64,000 nucleotides of DNA from Dipteris shenzhenensis (GCA_047967505.1 CM106540.1), one strand, 5' to 3'. Shown: positions 11,306 to 22,010, numbered from the stretch's first letter. Numbers and translations: made by a program. The notes: a model not told the origin generated them from the sequence alone.

Positions 11306-12580
11306 TTGGGCTATCCCATTGGCTGGAAAATCAGCAATAAACAACAAATGTCATGGGTGTCAAACAAAATTCAGGACAAATTAGAATATTGGAAGATCTC
11401 CACTTGGCCTCTGCATGTACGGCTTCGAATTGTCCAGTCTATTGTTCTAGCTTATGTCCAGTTCTACCTTCCTCTATTACATTGGTCATCCCGAGATCTC
11501 ACCTCCTTTATGTCTCAAGCCATGGAGATTTTTTGGAAAACAAAGCTTCATAAAAAAGCTTTACGGCTGCTCAAAATGGATATGCTTTGTTCACCAAGAA
11601 TGCATGGTGGTTTGAATATAATCAACATCCAATTTCATGTGTTGGCAAGAAAGATCACTATGCTCAAGACATTTTTTCAACAAGAGCAGCCTTGGTCCAT
11701 TATGTTGGCTTTTTTGTGTGGACAGATGACCACAAATGCTTATGGACATTGGCTAGTTGATCCATCGGAAGTAGTACTGGGCAAATTTCAAGGTAAAATA
11801 CCTCGCTGTCCATTTTCTAATTCCTTGATACAGGACTGGAAGCAAGTACTTTCGCACATCAAATGGTCTCCCCTTCCTACTTCTACAGATTCCTCACTCA
11901 GAATGGAAAGTATTCATTGGAGTGCTGTGTTCTCCTCTCCCCTTGCAGCTCAACAACCCATCAGAGCTTATAATCTTATGAAAATGGGTATCCGTTTCAT
12001 TGATGATGTAGTAGATATGCAAGGAAATATCCTCACTTTTCCAGTAGCATGTCGACAATACAATCTGGGGATGCATCATAGACCTATATGGAAAGCTATT
12101 GCTGATCTCTTACTCCCTCTGGTTCCGATACCGACATTGAATGTCAGAGACAGGCTTCAAGATTGGCACCTTCAGTCTTCAAATACAAGCATCTCCTCTA
12201 AGCCTTTGCATTTATTGACTTCTATACAGGCTTATCGATTGATATTACCTCCTCCTTGGATTGCCCATCATGCTAATTCTCTATGGCATTTGAACAAGTC
12301 ATTAGCCTGGTGGAAGGGAAAATTGCAATTGATATGGAAGTTGAAAATGCCATTGAAGCAACGTCTATTTTTATGGAGATGTCTTGTTGGTATTCTTCCG
12401 GTAGGGGTGAAATTGGCTCAAAGGCGGATAGCTTCACCTCTTTGTCCAAGATGTCACCTTACTTCTGAGAGTATTCCCCATCTACTGTGGTCTTGTTCAC
12501 ATTCCAGAAACCTTCTAGACAGAATCTCCTATTTCTTATCTCTCAGATTTCCAGCGCACAGGTTCTACAGGTGTTTCTAG
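11306..12580 (+). pseudogene. LINE ORF2 C-terminal region with zf-RVT domain
   Basis: This is the thumb and connection region of the LINE, open for 424 codons. LGYPIGWKI and the VRLRIVQSIVLAYVQFYLP words are typical of plant L1 C-termini. The zf-RVT segment lies at about 12310-12500: LKMPLKQRLFLWRCLVGILP, then CPRCHLTSESIPHLLWSC, with the expected Cys-x2-Cys and His plus Cys. The frame is lost at about 12580 and unreadable 3' sequence continues to the A-run. Confidence 0.85.
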
Positions 12581-12912
12581 ATGTATGGCAAACTATCGGC
12601 ATCTCTGTCACAGTATTCTCTTTTCTTCCACTGGATCAGATACTGGGCCTTATGGACCCTCTGGTTGCAGCGTAATCAAGCATATCTGAATTCTCCCCTT
12701 TAGCATCCATATGAGTTCTTCCGAGCCTCATTGGGGCAATCATTATATGATGCCTTACATGAGGAAGATTTGGATGTCTCTTGTATTCAACTTTTCTTTT
12801 ACTGCTTCTGATGCATAGGGCTTTGGCTCTAGGGCTTTGGCTCTCTTTTGAGCACTGCCCAGATGTAAATGAAAGTTTTGTAATATAAGTATCTTGGTTT
12901 CACAAAAAAAAG

Positions 12913-13335
12913 TGTGTGTGATAGATAGACAGATACAGTGATAGCATGTTCAGTGTGCTTGGTTTGCAAGCCCGCACTTGTTAAGAAGAAGGCATGCCTC
13001 ACAGAGGTGAGAGAGACTTCCATCTAGCTCGAGGCGTGTCTCTGACGGCCAAGTGGTTGTTGTAACCAAGGTTATCAATACAAGTTCTTATTGGTTTCTT
13101 GCATATAAGATCTTGTTCTGTTAATTCTCTTGTAATCGTGCATGCAATTTCCCCATCATCATACGGTTCTGTACGCCCGATCCGGTTATTTTATTATGTT
13201 GATGGTTGTCTGCTGACTCGGGCTACATCTGAGGAGGTTTCACCCAAAGCAAAGCATTCACCAAGGGCCGAGAACCGAGGCAAGCTTGGGAGCACAGTTA
13301 ACCCGAGCACCAACATACTCACCTTTGCAAGCAGT
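12913..13335 (+). mobile_element. Possible 3' LTR remnant to the right of the LINE
   Basis: No ORF is convincing. TTGTAACCAAGGTTATCAATACAAG at about 13060 and TCTTGTAATCGTGCATGC look like the U5 of a plant LTR. The GC-richer style (GCCGAGAACCGAGGCAAGC) resembles the LTR element at 5.9-8.7 kb. I infer that the LINE may have landed inside that element, separating its internal region from this remnant. No sequence match proves this. Confidence 0.3.
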
Positions 13336-13620
13336 TCAAATTAATGATTCTAAATCTCATAATGCTCATACAAAGCATTGAGTGAGGCGTTATAATTAGA
13401 ACATGCCTGCTTTTTCCTGAAAGGAGATTGTGACCTTTCTCCATCCATTGTATGCTACTCATAAGGGATACACTTCTTGAAATCACGAATGGAATGTAGT
13501 CTGCTTTCACTATCAATGCATAAACGGAAACAAAATGTTTACACAACATCCGTGGTATTCCTGATTTTAGACAGATAGTATCCAGACATATGCAAACGAT
13601 AGTACCAATTGCACACACAT

Positions 13621-14066
13621 CCAAGAAATGCATCACTCACTTGTGACAGTTCCTGTAACTTCAAAGAAACGTAGTTCTGTGAGAATAGTGCAATATTTGA
13701 TATCATGTCTATGGCATCTTAACAATCAAGCATCTTGTGAGTCCAAAGTGGTCACTTTGGACTCACAAGATGCTTGATTGTTAAGATGCCATAGACATGA
13801 TATCAAATATTGCACAATCAAGCATCTTGTGAGTCCAAAGTGGTCACTTTGGACTCACAAGATGCTTGATTGTGCAATATTTGATATCATGTCTATGGCA
13901 TCTTAACAATCAAGCATCTTGTGAGTCCAAAGTGACCACTTTGGACTCACAAGATGCTTGATTGTTAAGATGCCATAGACATGATATCAAATATTGCACT
14001 ATTCTCACAGAACTACGTTTCTTTGAAGTTACAGGAACTGTCACAAGTGAGTGATGCATTTCTTGG
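13621..14066. repeat. 446-base nested perfect palindrome
   Basis: Bases 13621-13842 and 13845-14066 are reverse complements across a two-base centre (GT at 13843-13844). Inside each arm lies a smaller palindrome of two 63-base arms: 13688-13750 with 13753-13815, and 13872-13934 with 13937-13999. The three centres, each AAAGTG-GT/AC-CACTTT, are exactly 92 bases apart. The symmetry stops abruptly: flanks 13611-13620 and 14067-14076 do not pair. I found no target site duplication. Such a sequence can form a cruciform or a hairpin RNA. It may be a foldback element, a replication-slippage product or an assembly artefact. Confidence 0.95.
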
Positions 14067-14313
14067 GTTAGTTTACTTTTTTTAATTTTGAGTGCCATGT
14101 CGCATGCCTCCAAGATGCCACATCCCCTTATCCTAGCACTACATTATCTAGTGTGTGGTGTACTTTACTTCAGCCGTATCTCATCTCCCTGCTCCAAACC
14201 TCCTTCAAAAGGGCCACTCTCTACCACATGTCAAGTGTAGCACTTCTTCTTTTCCACCTGGATGCTACACCATTCATCGTGTTGGCCCCTCTCTCTTCCA
14301 CACTTGTGAGTCT
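14067..14313. other. Sequence between palindrome and GGCT-like gene
   Basis: Plus-strand frames open here lack domain similarity. The region is likely the 3' flank or 3' UTR of the minus-strand GGCT-like gene. Confidence 0.3.
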
Positions 14314-14542
14314 CTACTCCATCTCATCCTCCTCATTCAGCTTCAAAGCAGCTACTCCATCAGACCCAACGTATGCCTCAGCCATGATTTTAGAAGCAAA
14401 TAGTTTGCATTTGTGCACATGGATACATACACATAGGGTTATGTACACAAACAGTGCACATGGATATTCCTTGCACATTGTTTCTACCTTCTGTACTTGA
14501 TTAAATAACGTTCCATCGATAATACTTTGGTCTCTAGAGAAC

Positions 14543-14577
<35 letters not shown>

Positions 14578-16538
14578 ACATACATGTATACATACATACA
14601 TATATGTATGTATATATAATTTTATTTTAAAAAAAATTCCCCCTGATCTCTAGCCTCTCGCTTAGCTTGTGTTCCCAAAACACACACATATTTTATTTTT
14701 TTCCATCTCCCCTACAGATTATTTTACTCCATTGAAAAGTTTTAGAAAGTACAACCACAAAAGATCAAGTACCTCCACAATATCACGCTCGTAGCAATCC
14801 AAAGAAAACTCCCTCCTTTCAAAAGTATCCAGCAGCCCCTCAATGCGACCAGGAGAGTTTACAAACATTGCATAACCCAATACTGCATGACCTGGTTCTT
14901 CGAGCCTAACAGCTACACACTGAACTCCACCTCTCTATACAAGTTCCAAAAGAACAGAAGTTTAAGGAGCTGACTACTATCTTTTTCAGAATGGTGGCTC
15001 GCCATTAAAGAGTTCACTTCAAGCCTTCTTAGCTTCTGTGAGTGAGGTCGCAACTCTTAATTGGCAAATGAGAAACACCATGCATGTTCAAAAGTTCAAT
15101 GCATACTTCACGTAGGCTGCATTTTAATTTATCACCCAATTGCACATTGGCCATATCATAATTGGTCAGGAACTAAGGTCCACTTTCCTTCCAGTCTCAA
15201 ATTTATTGTAGTCAAAGACCTGAATAAGCATTAACAGCCAACATGCCAGACTTTGTATTATCATCAGACACACATGCAACCTTCCTTCGTGATTCACAGT
15301 GCTTGAACTCCCTCTTAGCTTTCAATTATCCAACCACACGACTTCACATAAAGACTACTTAGGTATATTTAAAGTGCACATACATGCAAGACCTCAACAG
15401 CATCCAGCGGGTCCTTTGAAATAAATATGATAGATTGATAAATCTCTCTTCAAGCTTCACAGATCGTGGATGCAAGCAAATAGGTGTTCCTAATATTGCA
15501 TGAATATCACAAGCATCATCTAGCAGATAGGGTGAATGGTTTGATGATCTTTTTCCAAGTGTCAATGTGTCAAACCATGTATAGAGGGTTCATACAATTA
15601 CTGCAGGAATTGAATTTTAAAATTCATAGTGATGCTAATCACACTCAGGATAAAAGACATGTCCAGAGTACAATCATAAAAAGCCCTTCTGTTGCAGATG
15701 GACAGATGCAATCACTGATGGATGCAGACACTAGGTACTCATATGGATCGAAGCAAGCTTCAAGATCACAGTAGACAAGATAGTTGCTATCGTTAGACTT
15801 GCATCTTCACAAAAATAAAGCAAACCAAAATTTGTATGCACTTCGAAATCGTGACTATTTGGCCTTAAACGGATGAAGCTAAAATCACTAGCAAGAAACA
15901 GCCAAAAATCTTGACGTCTATCGTTTCCTCAAGAAAAATTGACAGCAAAGACCAAGGAATTTAAGAGGAAGAATGATCAGCTGCATAAGATTCAATCACT
16001 TACCACTTTACCCCTAGCACAAAGACAGTAAGAGTAGAATGAAGGACATTATTAAATATAATGATGGGTATAGCGGTGAGTGTTGATTCTACCCTCTTAA
16101 AGTACTTCTTACCAGTATTAGACAAGAAACAAAAGATTTGAGAGAAAGAGGGCATCCCGACTATTGAAGGCTCCAAAGAAGGCATGGTGTACAACAGCAT
16201 ATGGCCAGGCTCGGAGAGCTTCTTGACTTATCAAGGAACAACACAGCCGATGTGGGCAAGGAGAATCTCCATATCGTTACCACGACGTAGGACGCAAAGA
16301 AGAAAGCATAGTATTTTCAGGGACGGGTCATGACCCATTTTAAGAAGACGTGGAAAAATGCAACAGGAAAGACGGAACGAACATTGTACGAGTAAAGGCG
16401 ACTCCCAAGAAGCCAAGCCCTCTTGCTTTGGACTCCATCAAGCGGCTCGCTACCAGGCATGTCAGGGCGACAGTTCCCATACATGAAGACGTGGTGGGGA
16501 GCATCAGACCCATTGGCAGCGGCGGCGGGTGGTCGCAT
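14314..16538 (-). CDS. Gamma-glutamylcyclotransferase-like (AIG2/GGCT fold) protein, spliced
   Basis: Exon 1 is 16538-16383 (52 codons, ATG at 16538, although the frame is open to 16601). It carries HHVFMYGNCRPDMPG, the YGxxR/P substrate loop of the GGCT/AIG2 fold, and KRAWLLGSRLYSYN. Exon 2 is 14934-14773 (54 codons): LEEPGHAVLGYAMFV, then LLDTFERREFSLDCYERDIVE. The Glu of LDTFE is at the place of the family's catalytic Glu. Both junctions are phase 0: donor AAT|GTTCGT at 16383, acceptor TATAG at 14935, donor GAG|GTACTT at 14773. Exon 3 is tentative, ending at the TAG near 14314 with KIMAEAYVGSDG. Members cleave gamma-glutamyl peptides or amines in the cytosol. Intron 1 is about 1.45 kb; intron 2 holds CT and TACA microsatellites (14551-14618). 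This is the best host gene of the window. Confidence 0.7.
14551..14618. repeat. (TC)n and (TACA/TATG)n microsatellite
   Basis: A (TC)13 run and a following TACATG/TATG run lie within the probable second intron of the GGCT-like gene. Confidence 0.9.
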
Positions 16539-16601
16539 CTTCTTCCTTCCAAGTGAACACAATACTCGAAAACTCAGGAGAACCAAATCGTTGAAAGTCA
16601 A

Positions 16602-17190
16602 CGATACGCTTCGACTAATGAGCCCAAGGTTTTTGCATTTTTTGTTCTCGTTAGATCATTGTATATAAGAGAAAAGTGCAACCATACTTAGATTCCCAAT
16701 GTCTTCACTCTTAAAGAATATAAGGGAAGATAAAGCTGTCACAAAATAGTAATTGTCTTTATATCAATTGTTTATTCACAAAATCAAAGCACAAAATAAA
16801 TATGCTTGTCTTGTATTGCTTTAGGATTAGGCAAGGTTCAAGGACAAGATGTGTCTGGTGTGGCAGACAAGATATCTTGAGGATTTTGACAAAATTGCTC
16901 TTCCCTATTCCAATATATTAGAGGATTATACAATAATGATCTCAATGTCATTTGTCGTATTGCCAATGACTACATCACTCTTGTTATATTAAGAGACACA
17001 TCCAATACCAACATCATTTGCATATGGAAGACATTTCCACGAAGAATGGATCAAATGTAGTCAGGCTCCTATGGAACAGAGTACAAGTTCCGATATGGGT
17101 GTGATATGCATGCTCTGAAATAGGGGAGGAGTTGAAGAACAGACTGAAGATCATGGGGGGCTTTGACTGTCTTAGGACTTACTAGAGAGC
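16602..17190. other. Upstream flank of the GGCT-like gene
   Basis: No gene is seen. The block is AT-rich with scattered short frames only. It should contain the minus-strand promoter of the GGCT-like gene, but I could not pick out a convincing TATA box at the right distance on that strand. Confidence 0.3.
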
Positions 17191-17194
17191 CCTA

Positions 17195-17500
17195 TCACCA
17201 ACGAATGTCTCCCACCAGCTTAATAAGAGCCTCTAAATTTGGTCTACCATAGAGCCACCATCCTATTGAGAAGTTCCAATTGGGTGATGTAAGTCCCACA
17301 AATGAACAAGACAATATCTTGCCACCATGGGACTTGGGAACTTGAAAAGCACATAGAGCCAAAAGTAGTTTTGTACAAAAATATCCCTTTGCCAAAAACA
17401 AGAGATGCGGAAATAGCTTTCGCTCTTAATCCTTTTACCACTCTTCTACCACTAATTATTGCCCATGGCATATAATATAAAATATTACAAATTGTGGCAC
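17195..17500 (-). pseudogene. Possible LINE C-terminal remnant
   Basis: Two overlapping minus frames (17513-17244 and 17401-17195) share the same conceptual product with indels. Wording such as AISASLVFGKGIFLYKTTFG and SQVPWWQDIVLFI resembles tail regions of LINE ORF2. It lies downstream of and on the same strand as the decayed LINE at 18.1-19.6 kb, so it may be its tail, separated by the block at 17.5-18.1 kb. Weak support. Confidence 0.3.
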
Positions 17501-17661
17501 ACAGCCATTGCACAAAAATCCATGCGACACCTCAATTGCTATCCTTGCAATATCATCGATCTTCATCATGAAGCTCATCACATGTGCTCGAACCATCAGG
17601 CGCACATTAGTAACAATCAAACAAATAATTTACCAAATGAATTATGCAATCAAGAATCATA

Positions 17662-17900
17662 AGGCTGGTGCACACATGCGACACATGCCAATAAATGGTG
17701 CACTTAATGCGACAAATTATTAATCACGGATGGATGGTGCACCAAATGCGACACATACCATCTGATGGTGCACAAAATGCTACACATCATATATCTCACA
17801 GATGGTGCACATGATGCTACACATACCGTCTTCGCGTAGGTGGTGCACGTGATGCTACACACTCATCGCGAAAGTGGTGCACATAATGCCACACACTTAG
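17662..17900. repeat. Array of seven GGTGCAC...ATGCNACACA boxes
   Basis: Seven copies of a 20-base box, GGTGCACNNNATGCNACACA, begin at about 17665, 17696, 17727, 17765, 17803, 17840 and 17874. Spacing is 31-38 bases. The boxes are well conserved while the 10-18 bases between them differ from copy to copy, with alternating CATACC or CATCAT ends. A weaker eighth box may lie near 17494-17525. GTGCAC in each box is itself palindromic. It differs from an ordinary minisatellite, where spacers would be conserved too. Confidence 0.75.
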
Positions 17901-18002
17901 ATAGCCATAGCCATAGATCAAATCATGTAGGAGCAACACATGCATCACTACTGATAGTGAGCACACATGCATCAGCTACATCCATTAAGTATCCTTAAGC
18001 AC

Positions 18003-18066
18003 TAGATTAATTAATTCCATTAATTAATTAATTAATTAATCCCAATTAATTTCGATTAATTAATTC
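18003..18066. repeat. (TTAA)n-rich tract
   Basis: Imperfect TTAATTAAT repeats with two interruptions lie between the box array and the LINE remnant. Confidence 0.85.
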
Positions 18067-18099
18067 CATTCTAATAACAAAACTTGTCCACTAGGTCTA

Positions 18100-19600
18100 T
18101 GTCTATCCATGATAGTGTCCTTAGAAATCTCTAGACCTCCCCTGAACCAGTCACTGACTGAAGATAGATCTTGAGCGTGCCACCGTGCCAAAGTAGTCAT
18201 GTGTCTGTACCAAGGGTAAGGCTCTAATACTAAACCAAGGGGTTATGGAAGAGTGGGTGTCTGGCAATTTCCTCTCTAGAGGAAGGAACTACATGGATGA
18301 GATGACGATGGAAGTGACCCAAAATCTGAATAAGCCTTCTCACCAATGGTGAGGCTGCAAATGTTGATCCATCAAGAAAATCCAGCTGACTCTCCCTTCC
18401 CACTATCTTGTTGCTCTAGGGGTGCACTAAAGGATCCCATGCATCAAAAACTACTTCCAAGGTTGGTCTCCTGAAGAGTCAAGCCTCTAACAAGAAGCTC
18501 TGCTTTGAAGCTCAGGTTCAAGAATCCCAAGTCCTCCCTGTGATGTAGGTAAGGTAATAGTGTCCGAGGAAACTCTAGCCCTAGTATCCTATGAACCATC
18601 TCCACCACTCCACAAGAAATTTTAGAGCAATCTCCTCACCTGTTTGATCATGTCATCATGAAAGCACTAGCATGAAGCAATATACCACATGGTCGCCAAT
18701 AGTACCTGGTTGGTGCTCTACCAGCCAAAGAAAGTCTAGCAGTACTTTAGTATGCTAGCTTTCTACAGATACTCTTTAGAACCGGGGCAAACTGCTGCGT
18801 GGGGGACACATCAATAGAAGCCAAAGTACTTCGTGGAAGTACCTCTGGGGACCCAAACAAAGCCTATGTCATCTCCCAAAGCTGGAGTGTTCTGCTGAGC
18901 CCTGGTCCAAGCCCTGGTCCAGATTCCTTTTGATTTATTCCAATTAACAAGTCCTCCTGAGGCTAGGCAGAACTTGTCAATGGAATAGGCAACAATAGCT
19001 AGGCTTTAGGCATCACCTCTGACTGTCACTAAGGTGTCATCGGCGAGCTCAATATTAAGAAGCTCTTGCTCCTGTCTAATCGGAAGGGAGAGTCCCAAAA
19101 TGCCAAGACTAGCAACCTACAAGAAGTACCCCATAGCCTCAGTCACAAAAAGAAAAAGATAAGGTGCAAGAGGGCATCCCTGAAGAATTGATCTGGACAA
19201 CTGAAAAGCAGGTCCTCTACCCCCACATAACACCATCCTATTGGCCGAATGAGAATACAAGGAAGACACCCATAAAATCCACTTGTCACTGAAGCTAAGC
19301 CTCCTCATAGTGTACTCCAGGAAGCCCCAGTCAATTCTATCATAAGCCTTCTTGAAATCGAGAAGAAGGACTACAATATCCTCTTGGCTCTCCTATGCCC
19401 AATGAGTAGCCTCCCAAAATGTAAACACATTGTCCAAGATACTTGGATCTTGGACAAATCCTATCTATGTGGCTCTAATGATATCCGGGAGAAGTGGCTT
19501 CAAGCGAAGGGCCAAAGTCTTCACTAGGATCTTATAAGCTGTCCCAAGAAGTGTAATAGGTCTCCAGTTATGGAGAGTTGTATTATCTTGAAGGCAATGT
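18100..19600 (-). pseudogene. Decayed L1-type LINE reverse transcriptase
   Basis: Reading leftward from 19600 on the minus strand: LHNWRPITLLGTAYKIL at about 19570, GFVQDPSILDNVFTFWEA, then LLLDFKKAYDRIDWGFLE at 19380-19320 (RT motif A), ILQGCPLAPYLFLFVTEAM at 19190-19140 (motif B), and ELADDTLVTV at about 19050 (a variant of the FADD active site). Downstream the thumb (DKFCLASGGLVNWNKSKG) and connection follow with many stops. The longest intact frame is 19308-19117. It is a different subfamily from the LINE at 9-12.9 kb. The fragment at 57.2 kb belongs to the same family. Confidence 0.8.
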
Positions 19601-19619
19601 TGATGTGGACGATGTATGA

Positions 19620-20040
19620 CTTCCTAGGCTATGGCAAGTGTTCAGGTAAGCATTGAACTTTTAACTATGAGTATGCAATTGATATGGCATTGAGAACCCA
19701 CCTTGCTTACGCAGTTGTGTCTATTGTTTAGGTCTCTCTACATCAGGTTACCATGCATATCTTGTTTGTGGCTTCGCAACTAGAGGACTTGAGGAAGGTC
19801 ATCTACGAAAATCACCATCAATTTCTCCCACCTAATCATCCTAGATATGTTGCCCCTTGGAATGGAGTCCCTCCATAGTCACTCACGGCACGACATGAGA
19901 TTAGAAGCAGATTTGGGGTTGTTCATAAACTCCTCCTCCACGTGGCATGAGCCGGTAAGGGTTCATAACTACTGTGTGCTATATTGAAGAGTTGGATGAG
20001 GGCAGCAGGTAGTATATATATACATGATAAAGAGAGGGTA
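19620..20040. other. Unassigned sequence between LINE and foldback
   Basis: A short plus-strand reading near 19740-19880 (HILFVASQLEDLRK, then YVAPWNGVPP) looks coding but is bounded by stops and I cannot name it. Nothing else is supported. Confidence 0.25.
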
Positions 20041-20042
20041 GT

Positions 20043-20503
20043 TCCCCCTTCACCTCGCTCTCATGTATCTTCTCATCCCCTTTCCCACCCCCTTCCCCTT
20101 CTTGTGGAGCAATGAGAAAGAGAGAGTCCGGAGGCCGTGGGTATCTATAGTTCACACTTCCTTCCCACGCCCTATGCACCCACACCTCCAACCCTCGAGC
20201 TATCTCACTCTCACTCTCACTTACCTCCAACCCCCGAGCTATCTCACTCTCACTCTCACTCGTTTCTTGGGTGTACTATAAGTCACTCGGGGTTGGAGGT
20301 GAATTAATAGGTAGTTGCAAATGGTGAGTGAGAGTGAGAGTGAGATAGCTCGGGGGTTGGAGGTGTGGGTGCACAGGGCGTGGGAAGGAGGTGTGAACTA
20401 TAGATACCCACGGCCTTCGGACTCTCTCTTTCTCGTTGCTCCACAAGAAGGGGAAGGGGGTGGGAAAGGGGATGAGAAGATACATGAGAGCGGGGTGAAG
20501 GGG
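20043..20503. repeat. Foldback: 178-base inverted arms with 104-base loop
   Basis: Bases 20043-20220 pair with 20325-20503 as reverse complements with few mismatches, including CCCACGCCCTATGCACC versus its complement. The loop repeats the inner end once more (CCGAGCTATCTCACTCTCAC at 20237 echoes 20200). The mirrored frames on both strands here (19979-20230 and 20315-20527) are the same sequence read twice and are not genes. A related tract without the mirror occurs at 21925-22000. Confidence 0.88.
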
Positions 20504-20792
20504 GAAGGGGGAATGCGTAGTCCGTAGCAACAAACAAGAGAGCAAGCATGAAAGCAAACAACCAAGATCACCACACAACACAAGGGAGTGGAGGGAAGGA
20601 GGGAGCTTGTATTCATTGCAATAAAAAAGTGAAGACTAAAGTCAAAAGACTTGGCTTTTATACATGACCTTTTCCAAAGGGAGGTCCAACCCTAACTTTC
20701 CACTACTAGACCTAATTCTCTAATTTGGTCAAAATAGACCCAAACTAAGATCTGACTGGCTTGGCCTCTTTCTAGTAGTATCGAAAACATAA
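20440..20792 (-). mobile_element. LTR-like sequence, minus copy of an inverted pair
   Basis: This block is the reverse complement of 21658-22010 at most positions. Landmarks on the minus strand are CGATACTACTAG, TTTGACCAAATTAGAGAATTAGG, TTAGGGTTGGA, a TATA-like TATAAAAGCC, CTTTTGACTTTAGTC and GAATACAAGC. These resemble the promoter and R/U5 part of a plant LTR. Its tail overlaps the right arm of the foldback. A third relative lies at 55.77-56.0 kb. Confidence 0.6.
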
Positions 20793-21657
20793 TACAATGC
20801 TTCTCTACTTACCTCACTATGTATTTCAATTATATGATCTCCACTATTCACGAACAATGATGCATTTTTGCATATGTACAAAAGAATAGTGCAAAAAAGT
20901 GGGGCCCATGGTTCTGTTAACCCTTCACAAAGTGGTTAACATGCTCCATGACCTCAAGTAGATCCCGTCCCTTGGATCTCTAAGTTGGAGGAGAGGTCTT
21001 TGGTATAGATCTTCAATTGTAGCGCATGACGTTGGCCTTCTCCATCCACTCCATGAGCTCGCGGCACGCCTGAAGCCACTACGGGTAGATGATGATGGAA
21101 AGATTGGTGTAGACAGAGCATATCTTGCTAAAGTCCCCGGCAACAGTGCCAAAAAATGCTAAGTCCTTGGTGGTGACTCACATTTCATTGGAGATCTACC
21201 AAGCGCATTGGTGGAGTGCTCTTCTCCATGCTACTTCTAGGTAGGAGCCAATCAAACAACCATTTTGTAAGTGTCACTCTCATAGTCCCTCAGCTTGTTG
21301 CAATCACAATTCCACAAGATGAGAAGAAGAGGAGAAGAGGAAAAAAGGAAAAGAGAGGAAGTGTATCATGAGTGCAATGAGAAGGGGAATCGTAGGCGTA
21401 GCAATTGTGAAAGTCCAACAAGAAATGGAAGCAAACAAGAATCCACAAGACATAAGGGAGAAGGGAAGCTTGGAGCTCTATTCCTTCAACTTGGCACACA
21501 ATGTTAACCGTTTTGTCAAGGTTAACAAAGCTAGTGGGCACCGACTACATTTTTGGCATTCTTTTGTACATATGCAGAAACACATCATTTATTGTATAAA
21601 GCGGAGGCCACTTAATTGAAATGAGAGGAGGGAAATAGAAAGCCTTGTATATGTTGT
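20793..21657. other. Spacer between the inverted LTR-like copies
   Basis: The spacer has 865 bases. A minus frame at 21152-20925 contains WLQACRELMEWMEKANVM and looks like a decayed gag-like piece, but the frame is short and I cannot place it. A plus purine-rich run (21317-21360) is low complexity. Nothing else is supported. Confidence 0.25.
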
Positions 21658-22010
21658 TCCCGATACTACTAGGAAGAGGCCGCACCAATCAGATCTCAAT
21701 TTGGGTCTAATTTGACCAAATTAGAGAATTAGGTATAGTACTGGAAGTTAGGGTTAGACCATCTCTTTGAAAAAGGTCTTGTATAAAGGCCAAGACTTTT
21801 GACTTTAGTCTTCATTATCATTTTCAAGGAATACAAGCTATCCATTTCCCTCCCACTCCCTTGTGTTGTGTTTGAGTTATGATTGCTTGTTTCCATTACT
21901 GCCTGCTCTTTGCTGCTGCGTTACGCGTTCCCCCTTCCCCTTCACCCCGGTCTTACGTATCTTCTCCCCCCGCCCTCCCCCTTCCCCTTCTTGCAGATCA
22001 TCGAACAGTG
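21658..22010 (+). mobile_element. LTR-like sequence, plus copy of an inverted pair
   Basis: Landmarks in order are CGATACTACTAGGAAGAGGC, GACCAAATTAGAGAATTAGG, GTTAGGGTTAGACC, TATAAAGGCC at about 21783 (probable TATA box), CTTTTGACTTTAGTCTTC, AAGGAATACAAGC (R/U5-like), then C-rich CCCCTTCCCC. It mirrors 20440-20792. Together they would make an inverted pair of LTRs about 0.87 kb apart, which normal retrotransposition does not give. Confidence 0.6.

Larger units (their letters stand above)
8960..12912 (+). mobile_element. Plant L1-type LINE, nearly full length in ORF2, mutated
   Basis: The order is endonuclease, reverse transcriptase, then a C-terminal zf-RVT cysteine-rich domain, ending in an A-run at about 12903-12912. 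This is the ORF2 of a plant L1-clade non-LTR retrotransposon, which nicks DNA and primes reverse transcription at the target. There is no clear ORF1 upstream. The chain is broken by in-frame stops at 9367 (TGA) and 9736 (TAG) and by frameshifts near 10483 and in 11190-11305. Target site duplications were sought beside the A-run and near 8860-8980 and not found with confidence. Confidence 0.9.

Noticed and set aside
13621-14066. MicroRNA precursor
   Set aside because: Pairing is perfect over 222 bases with nested palindromes, whereas a miRNA precursor is imperfect and usually shorter. It would fit siRNA better, if transcribed at all.
14153-14500. Plus-strand ORF of 115 codons
   Set aside because: It runs antisense over the probable last exon of the GGCT-like gene and has no domain or repeatable support.
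15484-15774. Plus-strand ORF of 96 codons
   Set aside because: It lies wholly in intron 1 of the GGCT-like gene, has a stop-bounded random composition, and no motif.
17662-17900. CRISPR-like array
   Set aside because: Repeat boxes and variable spacers look similar at first sight, but boxes are imperfect, spacers are only 10-18 bases, no cas genes exist and the DNA is eukaryotic.
19979-20616. Five overlapping ORFs on both strands
   Set aside because: They are the two arms of one foldback read from both sides. The products are the same text.
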